A stretch of DNA of 64,000 nucleotides, from positions 107,767-171,766 of the forward strand of contig NZ_JAQQPZ010000015.1 of assembly GCF_028750675.1 (NCBI RefSeq). Reading direction: 5' to 3'. Made by a program: the position numbers and the translations under genes. Source of the DNA: Shewanella metallivivens. Its GTDB lineage: Bacteria > Pseudomonadota > Gammaproteobacteria > Enterobacterales > Shewanellaceae. Numbering within the stretch: the first letter of the stretch is position 1; each line of letters starts with the position of its first letter. Below are positions 45,501 to 54,110 of the stretch, in pieces. Under the pieces are notes generated by a model. It did no database searches. It saw only the letters and a list, made by a program, of their open reading frames with translations, and was not told the origin of the DNA.

Positions 45501-46240
45501 GTATCGACTTAACCGCGTTTTACGACGTGTTAACCGATATCGACCGCCGTATTGCCAGCCAAAGTGCGCGTATTACCCGTGAAGTCGGTGAAGAGTTGTT
45601 TCTTGACGGCGTATCAGAATCGGCCGTGCGCATTCGCTCGCGCATCAGTGAACTCGAGTTCTGGCCAGAGCTTGAAGTGTTTGTTAAAGCCTTTAAAGCC
45701 TGGAAAGCCGATGGTTTTAGCCAGTTACCAGACGAGCACTACACTAACTCAATGCGCCGCGCGTTAGACATTATTGGCCGCGCCGCATTAACCGGTGGTA
45801 TCGCCAAACTATTAGAAATTGAATTGCGCCTAAAAGAGGGCAATAGCGATTTGATTATTCGTACCGACCGCCAGCTAAACGAATCGTCTAGCCACGGTAT
45901 GGCGTACCTGATTTTATGTAAGTTCTTGCTGGCGTTTACTCGTTTATTGCGCGGTAAAGCCCATGTGACCATACATTGGCCTATTGATGAGCTCGGCACC
46001 TTGCACCACACCAACGTGAAGAAGATTTTTGACGCCTGTGAAAACAATAACATTAGCGTGTTAGGGGCATTTCCAAATCCAGAATCTGAAGTGCTTAACT
46101 TATTTGCTAACCGCTACATTATTAACAAACAAACCAAAAAATTGCAGGTGGTTAAACCTAAAACTAACCCACTTGCAGAGCGATTGTCGCAACGAAATGC
46201 TGAAACGACTCATCCCACAACGGCTAAGGAGCACAGTTAA
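42542..46240 (+). CDS. SMC/MukB-like coiled-coil ATPase (JetC/MksB-like)
   Basis: A 1232-residue protein with an ABC ATPase head split between the two ends and long coiled coils between. Walker A is GTNASGKTT (30-38), deviating from the GxNGxGKS/T usual in SMC, MukB and Rad50. Coiled-coil stretches rich in Glu/Gln/Arg cover about 270-530 and 620-920, with a hinge-like globular region around 530-610. Near the end, SSSHGMAYLIL (about 1115-1125) occupies the ABC-signature position and Walker B is HWPIDELG (Asp1149, Glu1150). It overlaps the next gene (TAATG) and heads a four-gene operon. The motor of a condensin-like complex is the best interpretation; restriction of foreign circular DNA is inferred from context. 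Confidence 0.85.
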   Translation: MPSLIRIVLINTHLPGVVELLLKGHTNICGTNASGKTTLQRLVPVFYGEYPSRVVPSTRDSFERWYLPHDSSYIIYEYQKDDGLLYQAVLASAGDGKGVNYRFIARGFELEDYIKSRNGDTIICHSMAELGREVKREGIAHTNLLNTREFRAIIQNDRSLLNTGSNRNELRTYARQFSLCDGEHSLRHIEKLAKAVHSKEGKMETVKSMIAAILEEDGVNPPTSRLNPQRVETWIRESQLVQGFEQIRPEYDKLEQEFNQLLSAELRLSSLSRGYRNDETLEAERQDRNQTLGKELNLKLRLLDDEWKDVRDELNQELSAAKGDVGKFEYELDAIEDQHAAFLDADIEQAKADLDNLPNWRSDLENLNERHKLQTEKHQDIEAAFNARRSKIAEQLHRELESLHTEQDTLREARDKQRELANDDLAQLEQQWREQTDAGKAKFSEQEYQLKLQAAELKHQVDGVTYTEDEKMRLAIFDERISLADEEQETCNAKVERLTTEERKQRAKRDQANEALRIASIRVSERENAKEELHHMLFPQSHTLLEFLRKEAQGWEQSFGKVIAPELLHRSDLHPSFTQDSSDSLFGVHLDLKAIDVPEYATSEQDLRIRFAKAEEALQSAQDIHAEAEDQLVAMNAALDTVTRELTFARTAYKNSREDLRRLFDEKRSEQQKINQAVADRKAESGKRIVQLDNELKQLHNQHLEWLAEQKDQALEARMDKNAYWQEVVGAIDNQLGQVKANIEQRRTNAKTEQKACETWYKNELKSRGVDEGTILALKKQIRELEAQISKAEQRRSEVLRYDDWYQHTWLVRKPKLQAQLADVKRAALELEQQLTAKTAEIKQRRAQLETERKACDAAQVEASENLTKLRAVMRKLAELKLPPNNDEAIGSIGERLRQGEDLLLKRDYLMGSVKQYVEHFDSVIASKSGSSLAEFWERARDESSFVNDKGIRLLDYRKLVPQLEQLLNVMVPQSLMAIREQGRIFGIDLTAFYDVLTDIDRRIASQSARITREVGEELFLDGVSESAVRIRSRISELEFWPELEVFVKAFKAWKADGFSQLPDEHYTNSMRRALDIIGRAALTGGIAKLLEIELRLKEGNSDLIIRTDRQLNESSSHGMAYLILCKFLLAFTRLLRGKAHVTIHWPIDELGTLHHTNVKKIFDACENNNISVLGAFPNPESEVLNLFANRYIINKQTKKLQVVKPKTNPLAERLSQRNAETTHPTTAKEHS

Positions 46241-46893
46241 TGTCTGATTCAAATGAAACAACCTTAGTGGGAACCAGTGCGTTAATTGAACAGCTACTGC
46301 GGGGCGAGTTTATTTGCCGAGTAACCAACGAAGACGGCTGGCGCGCACTAAAAAACAACAGCACCCGTGAGCGGATAGAAACGTACTTAAATCAAATTAA
46401 CCGCACCTTAGCCAGCGCAGGTGAAGGTGAAGTGTTTTTTTGTGGTTATCTACAGCTTGGCGATGCCGAGCGCAAAGTGATTTCATCGCAGTTTAAAGAC
46501 ATTTGCTCGGCGTTAATTCCGCTGGTGGAATGGTTAGTGTTAGTGCAAGAGGCCAGCGGTCAGGATGCGCCATTAAGTGAAGGGGCACCGATACGCTTAA
46601 CCGACTTACAAGCACGCATAGAAGACACCCCGGCCTTTAGGGAGCAGTTAACCAAACTTAGCCAGTATCGCCTATTTGGCTCCAGCAGCAGCAATGTCGA
46701 TGGCCAAATTAAGTTGGTGTTTAAACGTCTCGTTGAGCTGGGTTATTTAACTAAACCCAACAGCGAGAAACAAATTTATATTGCCACCGGCAAGCTTGAT
46801 TACTTGTACGAAGTCATTCGCTTTATTGACGAAACTGAAGGCCTAAGCCTTGAGGCACAAGCTGAAACGGCGACCCAAAGGGAGTTAATATGA
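46240..46893 (+). CDS. MukE/JetB-like small subunit of the SMC-like complex (predicted)
   Basis: A 217-residue soluble acidic protein with no signal or membrane helix. Predicted helices with a C-terminal winged-helix look (QIKLVFKRLVELGYLTKPNS, then KQIYIATGKLDYLYEVIRF) suit a MukE/KITE-type subunit. Its position between the ATPase and the kleisin-like gene is the main support. It overlaps both neighbours (TAATG upstream, ATGA downstream), so stoichiometric translation is likely. I do not recognise a named family from sequence alone. Confidence 0.65.
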   Translation: MSDSNETTLVGTSALIEQLLRGEFICRVTNEDGWRALKNNSTRERIETYLNQINRTLASAGEGEVFFCGYLQLGDAERKVISSQFKDICSALIPLVEWLVLVQEASGQDAPLSEGAPIRLTDLQARIEDTPAFREQLTKLSQYRLFGSSSSNVDGQIKLVFKRLVELGYLTKPNSEKQIYIATGKLDYLYEVIRFIDETEGLSLEAQAETATQRELI

Positions 46894-48110
46894 GCAGTAA
46901 CTTACACCAAGCTGGGGTAAAGCTGCTCAAACAACTCGGGCGGCATGCCGATGTGATCATGGATGCCTATTTGGCTGGGTCGATTAACGACACCGCCCAT
47001 GATGCAGGCGTAATTGAAAAACTTAAAAAAAGCGGCATTTTATGGCGACCAGAGCCAGATCAGGAGCTGCGTTTAAAGCGTTCTGTTAGGGCGTTACTTG
47101 AAGAGGCCTTAAGCGATGAACGTAACCGCCAAATTGACTCTAATGTTGGCTCATCTTTAGCCACCATAAAAACCCTGGCCGATCACTATAAAGAGGCGCG
47201 TCACAATGTTGATTACAGTGCTGCAGAAGCTTATTTGGCCGACTTAAACGAGCACGTTTACAGCTTTACCGACAGCTTACGTTATTCGATTAGGGTGTTG
47301 TGGGGGCGCATTAATAACGAGTTTGGTTATGTCGGGACCATCAGTGCCAAAATTCGCGAAAACGAATTGGCCCAAAGCCAAGTGTCTGACTTACTCAATG
47401 GCCTTGAGATGTTCCAGTTTAGTGAGCTTGGTGAGATTGCCGGCGACATTCGTGAATTGCGCCGCTTATTAATGACCAGCCTACAAGAAACCCTAAGCCA
47501 GTGCACTCAAGAGCTGAGTATTGTACAGAGTCGGTTATATGAGTTATTAGGCCGCTTTAGGCAAATTCAAGGCCGTACTCGGTTACTTAAAGGCTGGTTA
47601 CTGCACACCGACATGCACCCAGATTATCAAGTCGATAACCATGTGGGCCATAAAAAAATACCAAACTTATTTAATTGCGCTGAAGCGTTGCTCGCCCCTG
47701 CTAATGTCGATGTGAGTAACCCGCATCACGAGCTGGAGCTCATGAGTTTAGTCGCACAAGTGAAAGCCATTAGCCGCGATACGCTGCCATCAATTGCACG
47801 TGAGCAAAATGTCACTTTTGAGATGAGCGAAAGCGAAGATTTTGATATCCCAGAAAATCCACTCAAAATTGCCGTGGATGAGTATTTCTGTGAGGTGATT
47901 GATTCAGGTTTGCGCCAATCAGCATTGAGCTATTTAACCGACAAGCAATTACAGTGGGATGCAGAAAGTTGGCTCTACCAAGTGATTGGTGGCTACGAAG
48001 GCTTGGCTGATGAGCATAAAAGTTATTTTGAGTTAGAACCGATTGGCAAACCCGATCCTGTCTATAACGGTAATTTTATCATTCATGATGTTGAGTTATG
48101 GCTAGCCTAA
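46890..48110 (+). CDS. MukF/JetA-like kleisin subunit (predicted)
   Basis: A 406-residue soluble protein. An N-terminal winged-helix region (about 1-75, LHQAGVKLLKQLGRHADVIM) is followed by long helices (about 85-245) that could form the kleisin dimer and neck-binding bundle, then a linker, and a C-terminal globular domain (about 300-406). Size and helical layout parallel MukF (440) and JetA. It would bridge the ATPase heads and carry two copies of the small subunit. It overlaps the next gene by 13 nt. Assignment depends on layout and context. Confidence 0.65.
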   Translation: MSSNLHQAGVKLLKQLGRHADVIMDAYLAGSINDTAHDAGVIEKLKKSGILWRPEPDQELRLKRSVRALLEEALSDERNRQIDSNVGSSLATIKTLADHYKEARHNVDYSAAEAYLADLNEHVYSFTDSLRYSIRVLWGRINNEFGYVGTISAKIRENELAQSQVSDLLNGLEMFQFSELGEIAGDIRELRRLLMTSLQETLSQCTQELSIVQSRLYELLGRFRQIQGRTRLLKGWLLHTDMHPDYQVDNHVGHKKIPNLFNCAEALLAPANVDVSNPHHELELMSLVAQVKAISRDTLPSIAREQNVTFEMSESEDFDIPENPLKIAVDEYFCEVIDSGLRQSALSYLTDKQLQWDAESWLYQVIGGYEGLADEHKSYFELEPIGKPDPVYNGNFIIHDVELWLA

Positions 48111-49045
48111 CTCAGAGCCAATTACAGTTATTGGCCCGCGCGGCAAAGCAACAATTGCCGCGCGTGGCTTTCAATGCCAATTGGAAAAAACTGTATCAAA
48201 TATGGCAAATCGGTGAGCCCGATGGTGCTGAAAAATACCTGTATTTAACCGCTAAAGATTACGCATTATTGCGAGAAATGGCGCAGATTGACTCAGGCCT
48301 AGACATTCTCTCGCTCGATTTTGATGTACCTCGCCAGCAAATGGCGCAGCAAAGTGCGAATGAGAAATACGCAAATATTCGCCCAGATGCCGACCATGTA
48401 TTAATTAAACTTGCGCCTAATATTACTCAGTCTCTACTCTCTCAATCTGCTGTAGCCGGTGTTTTGCACTTCTTAAGTGGCTCGCTGCGCTTAAAAGTTG
48501 ATGCCGCCGTTGCCCTTTGTCAGCAACTTAACATTAAGCAGCTCATTGTGGTCGAAAACCTCGACAGCTTTGACAATCTATTTGCTTATTCATTTAGCCC
48601 CGAGTTACAGCCAATCATCGACAACAGCATGGTGTTGTATCGTGGCAGCCATGATTATTCACCGGCAGGGCGCAAACGTTTTTTACATCTGATTGCCGCA
48701 CGTGAAGTAGATGTCATTGCTTTTACCGACCTTGATCCCGCAGGGTTGATGATTGCGAATACGCTTGAGCATTGCCGTAGCATGATAGTGCCGCAATGGG
48801 TGCTTGAGGTGCCAGATGAGTTGCTCGCTATCGGGCAAATTAACTCGGCCAGTGACTTTAATAAACAACATAAGCAATTAACTTATCTTAACAATATGCT
48901 GTCGCAAGCCTCTTGCAACACGGCTACCCAGGCTTCCCAGTGGCTTAAGTTAATTCAGTGGGTTGCTCGCCACCATGTCAGTATTAAACAGCAACATATG
49001 CTGGCAAATGCATTACGCCTCGATCGCATCGGTATCGACCGTTAA
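48098..49045 (+). CDS. TOPRIM-domain protein, JetD/MksG-like nuclease (predicted)
   Basis: A 315-residue soluble protein. A winged-helix-like N-terminal part is followed by a TOPRIM core: LIVVENLDSFDNL supplies the catalytic Glu153, and AFTDLDPAGLMIAN supplies Asp211 and Asp213. The same arrangement is seen in Wadjet JetD and topoisomerase VI A-like proteins, where the domain cuts DNA with divalent metal. It is the last gene of the operon and starts inside the kleisin-like gene. It is shorter than typical JetD (roughly 380-400), so an N-terminal arm may be reduced. Nuclease activity is inferred. Confidence 0.75.
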   Translation: MASLTQSQLQLLARAAKQQLPRVAFNANWKKLYQIWQIGEPDGAEKYLYLTAKDYALLREMAQIDSGLDILSLDFDVPRQQMAQQSANEKYANIRPDADHVLIKLAPNITQSLLSQSAVAGVLHFLSGSLRLKVDAAVALCQQLNIKQLIVVENLDSFDNLFAYSFSPELQPIIDNSMVLYRGSHDYSPAGRKRFLHLIAAREVDVIAFTDLDPAGLMIANTLEHCRSMIVPQWVLEVPDELLAIGQINSASDFNKQHKQLTYLNNMLSQASCNTATQASQWLKLIQWVARHHVSIKQQHMLANALRLDRIGIDR

Positions 49046-49328
49046 GGGCTATTTTTTGCTGTGACCCCGTTGTGACCTCTTTTAACACTGTTTTGGTGAC
49101 GGGCTACACCAAGATTACAATATTTTTGATCTCCATAATACATTGTTATATATGCTTTTTTATACCGCTTGTTATGAGTGGTGTTTTTGTGTGCGCTTTT
49201 GTTTATCAAGGTGATTGAAATATTGTGCACAATGTCTCAGTATTTCAGCGCTCGAAAAGAATAAGCACCAGGATTGGTATAACAATAATCAGCAACATTA
49301 AGTTGCCATTTCGAATGGGAAAGAACAG

Positions 49329-50588
49329 ATGACAAAATCACTTTCAGCACGGATCTTTATTGGTCTATTTTTAGGTGTGCTATTTGGCAGTATTGTGCAA
49401 TTTGCACTCGCCGATAACGCCTTTTTTGGTGGTACACTTGTGACGTTAGCAGCTGGTATCGGTACCATGTTCGTTAATATGATCATGATGTTAGTTGTAC
49501 CGTTAGTGTTTGTCAGTATTGTGTGTGGCGTGTGCGAGTTACAAGATTTAAAAAGCTTTGGCCGCTTAGGTGGTAAAACCTTTGGTTTTTACATTATTAA
49601 TACCGTTGTTGCGATCTTAGCAGCATTTACCGTCGCCATGATATTTGAACCAGGCAAAGGCGTTGATATGTCGAGCAATGGCTCAGTGGATATTACCGCG
49701 ACAGAATTGCCAGATTTAATGTCACTTATTGTGAGCATTGTGCCTAATAATCCATTTTCAGCGTTTACTTCTGGCAACATGTTGCAAGTGATTTTTATGG
49801 CGCTACTGATGGGCGGCGTGATTAAATCGATGGGCGCGTCGGTTGAGGGTGCAGTAAAGGGCTTTCAAACGGCCAATAAAATCATGATGCGCTTAATTGG
49901 ATTGGTAATGAGCCTTGCGCCATACGGTGTATTTGCCTTGATGTTTAAACTAGGCGCCACATTAGAGCCTGAAATTTTTGTCAGTGTGGTTGAATACCTG
50001 GTATTGATTTTAGCGCTATTATTGATTTGGATTTTCATTGTTTACCCTATCGCTGTTAGCGCATTTACCCCTGTTTCGGCTAAAACGTTTCGCGATAAAA
50101 TCCAAGAGCAAATCTTGTTTTCACTTTCAACGGCAAGTTCTAATGCCACCATTCCTGTCACCATGCGCACCTTGACCGACAAACTGGGCGTAAGCCAAGC
50201 TGTTGCCGGTTTTGGCGTGCCATTAGGCGCTACGATGAACATGGGTGGGGTATCGATTTATATCACCATCGCCATATTCTTTGTTGCTAATGCGTTTGGT
50301 ATGCCGATAAGCAATGATCAAATTCCTTCTCTATTATTTAGCGTGTTTTTGCTTTCAGTGGGTGCAGGTGGTGTACCAGGTGGTGGCATGGTCATGATTG
50401 GGGTATTGATTTATCAAATGGGCTTGCCGGTAGAAGCGTTTGTGATTGTGGCCGCACTTGACCGAATTATTGATATGGTACTGACTTCTTGTAACGTAGT
50501 GGGTGACACTGCGGTACTGACTATTGTTGACCAGACCGAGAAAAAGCATCAAGTGACTGAAGAGAGCTTAGTGACAGCGAAAGAATAA
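49329..50588 (+). CDS. dicarboxylate/amino acid:cation symporter (DAACS family)
   Basis: A 419-residue inner-membrane sodium- or proton-coupled transporter of the GltP/GltT/DctA kind. About eight helices plus two re-entrant loops are expected. The first loop reads STASSNATIPVTMRTL, where SSS is common. The second is GVPLGATMNMGGVSIYI, with NMGG replacing the usual NMDG/NMDGT motif near the cation site. The acidic-substrate Arg late in the protein is not obvious, and VLTSCNVVGD takes the place of RTxxNVxGD, so a neutral substrate such as Ser/Thr or cystine is possible. GGGAAAG precedes the ATG. Confidence 0.9.
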   Translation: MTKSLSARIFIGLFLGVLFGSIVQFALADNAFFGGTLVTLAAGIGTMFVNMIMMLVVPLVFVSIVCGVCELQDLKSFGRLGGKTFGFYIINTVVAILAAFTVAMIFEPGKGVDMSSNGSVDITATELPDLMSLIVSIVPNNPFSAFTSGNMLQVIFMALLMGGVIKSMGASVEGAVKGFQTANKIMMRLIGLVMSLAPYGVFALMFKLGATLEPEIFVSVVEYLVLILALLLIWIFIVYPIAVSAFTPVSAKTFRDKIQEQILFSLSTASSNATIPVTMRTLTDKLGVSQAVAGFGVPLGATMNMGGVSIYITIAIFFVANAFGMPISNDQIPSLLFSVFLLSVGAGGVPGGGMVMIGVLIYQMGLPVEAFVIVAALDRIIDMVLTSCNVVGDTAVLTIVDQTEKKHQVTEESLVTAKE

Positions 50589-50605
50589 GTGATTTTTGCA
50601 TGATA

Positions 50606-50637
50606 TAAAAAGCCGCTCAATGGTCTATTGAGCGGCG
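50606..50637 (-). terminator. terminator of fbp
   Basis: GCCGCTCAAT...ATTGAGCGGC followed by a T-run on the minus strand, just after the fbp stop; it also lies after the symporter on the plus strand. Confidence 0.85.
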
Positions 50638-50648
50638 TTACAACCCGT

Positions 50649-51641
50649 TTAGTCAATCGATGGTTCTTCGCTGTAATCTATACCGTGATAGCTTAAGCAG
50701 ATATCAACTTCATTCGCGCTGCCTAGAATGACTGCAACACGCTGGTGGATTTCAGTGGGTTGAATATCCAAGATGGTTTCGTAACCTGTTGAGGCTTTAC
50801 CGCCAGCTTGCTCCACAAGCAATGCCATGGGATTGGCTTCATACATTAGGCGTAATTTAAAGGGTTTAGCCGGGTTTTTATTGTCTGTTGGGTAGGTAAA
50901 AATACCGCCACGGCATAATACGCGGTGCACATCACCCACCATAGCGGCAATCCAACGCATGTTAAAAGACTGCTCACGCGGGCCGATTTTACCCAGTAAT
51001 AAGTCGGCGATGTAAGTTTGCATTGGCGCTTCCCAAAAGCGCTGGTTAGACATGTTAATCGCAAACTCAGCAGTATCTGGCGTGATTTGCACATTGTCGT
51101 TGGTCAATAAAAAGGTTTGGCTGTCTGGGTCTAGGGTATAAAACTGCGTACCTTGACCAGTGGTTAAGGCCATCATGGTTGATGGGCCATAAAGCACGTA
51201 ACCCGCTGCAACTTGGTTACGTCCAGCCTGTAAAAAGCTTTGTTCGTTAAACTCGCCTGCAGGGGCCGGTAATACCGAAAAAATCGTGCCAACGAGTGAG
51301 TTAATGTCGATGTTAGATGAGCCATCTAAGGGATCAAAACTCACTAGGTATTGACCTTGTGCGTTGGCTTCTACAACGTAATCCTCTTCTTCTGAGGCGA
51401 TGCCGCGTACTGTACTGTCAGCCTTTAAGGCATCTTTAAGCATGTCGTTTGTGATGACATCCAGTTTTTTCTGGGTTTCACCTTGAACGTTTTCTTGCTC
51501 AGTTGCGCCTAATACCCCCGCTAACGCGCCGTGACGAACAGCACCGCTAATGGCGATTGAGGTTTCTGCTAAGGTGACTAGTAATTGCGTTAATGACGCA
51601 TTGACTGCTTGAGCGCTAAGGGTTTGGGCCAAAGTCTGCAT
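50649..51641 (-). CDS. fbp: fructose-1,6-bisphosphatase, class I
   Basis: The gluconeogenic phosphatase converting fructose-1,6-bisphosphate to fructose-6-phosphate; 330 residues against 332 in E. coli. Metal-binding motifs are GIASEEEDYV (about 95-104) and VSFDPLDGSSNID (about 114-126). The C-terminal KLRLMYEANPMALLVEQAGG is typical. AGGA stands before the ATG. It is divergent from the DPP-IV-type peptidase gene with a short shared promoter region. Single gene with terminator. Confidence 0.97.
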   Translation of the reverse strand: MQTLAQTLSAQAVNASLTQLLVTLAETSIAISGAVRHGALAGVLGATEQENVQGETQKKLDVITNDMLKDALKADSTVRGIASEEEDYVVEANAQGQYLVSFDPLDGSSNIDINSLVGTIFSVLPAPAGEFNEQSFLQAGRNQVAAGYVLYGPSTMMALTTGQGTQFYTLDPDSQTFLLTNDNVQITPDTAEFAINMSNQRFWEAPMQTYIADLLLGKIGPREQSFNMRWIAAMVGDVHRVLCRGGIFTYPTDNKNPAKPFKLRLMYEANPMALLVEQAGGKASTGYETILDIQPTEIHQRVAVILGSANEVDICLSYHGIDYSEEPSID

Positions 51642-51815
51642 GATTTTTCCTATGAGATTTTGCGAGGTTAAGGTCGATGTTGTTCATTTTTATCAGTTAT
51701 CTGTAAATCATACCCCACAATGATGCTAATTTCAGCGATTGTTATCCAAGGTTTTGGTTTTGCCGTAAATTCAGGCAAAATGTTGACTGATTGTTTGCCC
51801 AAAGGATTCATTATA

Positions 51816-54110
51816 ATGACAACAACATGGAAGCAGCATGCTTTAGCCGCAATGACTGTAGCGCCATTATTTTTTATTAGCCAGATTTCTCAAGCCGCAC
51901 AAGGCAATACCATGACTTCATTAACGACCGCGCCGTTAACGGCAATAAAAGGTAATAGCACGCCACTGACGATAGAACGTATTCATGCATCTCCTGCATT
52001 GGCGGGGGCGAGCCCGCGCGGCTTAGCCTTGTCACCTGACGGTAAGCGAGTGACCTATTTATCAAGCCGTGCCGATAATCAACATTTTTATGATTTATGG
52101 CAAATGAATATTGCCACGGGTGAGCGCAGCATCTTGATAAATGCAGATCTGCTAGCCAGTGGTGAGCTGTCTGATGAAGAAAAAGCCCGCCGCGAACGCC
52201 AACGTATCTATGGTGAAGGGATCATGGAATACTTTTGGTCTGAAAACAGCCAAAGTATTTTAATTCCTGCAGCAGGACAATTGTATTTATATGATGTTGC
52301 CAGCAATAAGGTGACTGAGCTTAATACAGGAGAGGGCTTTGCCACCGATGCGCGTTTGTCGCCTAAAGGCCACTATGTGTCGTTTGTGCGCGATCAAAAC
52401 CTGTATGTGCTAGCTCTCGATACCCAAAAAGTCAGCGCATTAACCACAGATGGTAAAGGTCCTATCAAAAATGCCATGGCAGAGTTTGTTGCCCAGGAAG
52501 AAATGGATCGCATGACAGGTTATTGGTGGGCGCCCGATGAGTCGGCAATTGCCTTTACCCGTATTGATGAATCGGGTGTGGAGTTAGTGACTCGTAATGA
52601 AATTTACGCCGACGGCATTAAACTCACCGAGCAACGTTACCCCTATGCAGGCAAAGCGAACGTTGAAATTGCCCTTGGTGTGGTGAGCTTGCAAGATAAA
52701 AGCATTAATTGGATTGATTTAGGCAAACAAAAAGACATGTATTTACCGCGTGTTGATTGGCTGCCCGACAGTAAGCATGTGTTTTTTCAATGGCAAAGTC
52801 GTGATCAACAAGCATTAGACTTACGCATTGCCGCTGTGAGCCAACCAGAACAAGCTAACACAGTGATTGAAGAGCGCAGTAAGGCGTGGGTAAACCTCAA
52901 CAATGACCTGCATTTTTTAAAACAGCAATCAGCATTCATTTGGGGCTCAGAGCGCGACGGTTTTAATCATCTGTACTTGTTTGACCTACAAGGTAAGCTG
53001 CTTAAACAATTAACCCAAGGTGATTGGGCTGTTGATGTGCTTGAATTTGTCGATGAGGCCAGTGGTTGGGTGTATTTTAGTGGCCGTAAAGACAGTGTGA
53101 TAGAGCGTCATTTATATCGAGTTAATATGAACATAGGCGTTGAGTCAATTGAGCGTATTAGCCAAACCGCTGGCATGCATGATGCTGTTTTTGCCGATAA
53201 AAGCCCGGTGTATTTAGACTACTTTAATAGCCTACAACAACCGCCACAGATCAGTTTACACAATGACTCGGGTAAATTGTTAGCCTGGGTTGAGCAAAAC
53301 GAAATCAATGAGACGCATCCACTCTATGATGTGGCTGGTTTATGGCAAATGCCTGAATTTGGCCAATTAAAAGCAGAAGATGGCCAGCCATTAATGTACC
53401 GTTTATTTAAACCTGTGCCGTTTGATGCCAATAAAAAGTATCCAGTGGTGGTGCGCGTTTATGGCGGTCCACACGCCCAGTTAGTGGTTAATAGCTGGAG
53501 CGAAGCAGACTATTTTACTCAGTATTTACTGCAACAAGGCTATGCGGTATTTCAGCTCGATAATCGTGGCTCGGCCCACCGTGGGACTGAATTTGAATAT
53601 GTGATTTATCAAAACATGGGTGATGCTGAAGTTAATGACCAAAAAGTGGGTGTGGATTATTTACGCAGCCTGCCTTTTATTGATGCTGAAAACGTGGCGA
53701 TTTATGGTCACAGCTACGGCGGCTACATGGCATTGATGAGTCAGTTTAAGGCGCCAGATTATTTTAAAGCGGCTATTTCAGGTGCACCGGTAACCGACTG
53801 GCGTTTATACGATACCCATTATACCGAGCGTTACATGGGCAACCCAGACACCAATAAACAAGGCTATGATGCCAGCAGCATTTTACCTTATGTAAAAAAT
53901 TACCAGTCAGGTTTGCTGATGTACCATGGTATGGCAGATGATAACGTGTTGTTTGAAAACAGCACACGCGTTTATAAAGCATTGCAAGATGAGGGGAAAT
54001 TATTCCAGATGATGGATTACCCAGGGTCTAAGCATTCTATGCGCGGCGAGAAAGTACGTAATCATTTATATAAATCGTTAGCGGCATTTTTAGACCAGCA
54101 ATTGAAATAA
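51816..54110 (+). CDS. S9-family prolyl peptidase (dipeptidyl peptidase IV type)
   Basis: A secreted serine exopeptidase of 764 residues. The frame opens at 51720, but the ATG at 51816 follows AAAGGA and leads into a signal peptide ending ISQAAQ. An N-terminal beta-propeller (DPPIV_N, about 60-480) includes the EEMDRMTGYWWAPD stretch with the Glu pair that holds the substrate amino-terminus. The hydrolase domain has Ser in YGHSYGGYMAL, Asp in GMADDNVLF and His in SKHSMRG. The stop codon TAA directly abuts a MITE copy, so the native 3' flank is lost, but the protein end (AAFLDQQLK) looks normal. Confidence 0.93.
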   Translation: MTTTWKQHALAAMTVAPLFFISQISQAAQGNTMTSLTTAPLTAIKGNSTPLTIERIHASPALAGASPRGLALSPDGKRVTYLSSRADNQHFYDLWQMNIATGERSILINADLLASGELSDEEKARRERQRIYGEGIMEYFWSENSQSILIPAAGQLYLYDVASNKVTELNTGEGFATDARLSPKGHYVSFVRDQNLYVLALDTQKVSALTTDGKGPIKNAMAEFVAQEEMDRMTGYWWAPDESAIAFTRIDESGVELVTRNEIYADGIKLTEQRYPYAGKANVEIALGVVSLQDKSINWIDLGKQKDMYLPRVDWLPDSKHVFFQWQSRDQQALDLRIAAVSQPEQANTVIEERSKAWVNLNNDLHFLKQQSAFIWGSERDGFNHLYLFDLQGKLLKQLTQGDWAVDVLEFVDEASGWVYFSGRKDSVIERHLYRVNMNIGVESIERISQTAGMHDAVFADKSPVYLDYFNSLQQPPQISLHNDSGKLLAWVEQNEINETHPLYDVAGLWQMPEFGQLKAEDGQPLMYRLFKPVPFDANKKYPVVVRVYGGPHAQLVVNSWSEADYFTQYLLQQGYAVFQLDNRGSAHRGTEFEYVIYQNMGDAEVNDQKVGVDYLRSLPFIDAENVAIYGHSYGGYMALMSQFKAPDYFKAAISGAPVTDWRLYDTHYTERYMGNPDTNKQGYDASSILPYVKNYQSGLLMYHGMADDNVLFENSTRVYKALQDEGKLFQMMDYPGSKHSMRGEKVRNHLYKSLAAFLDQQLK

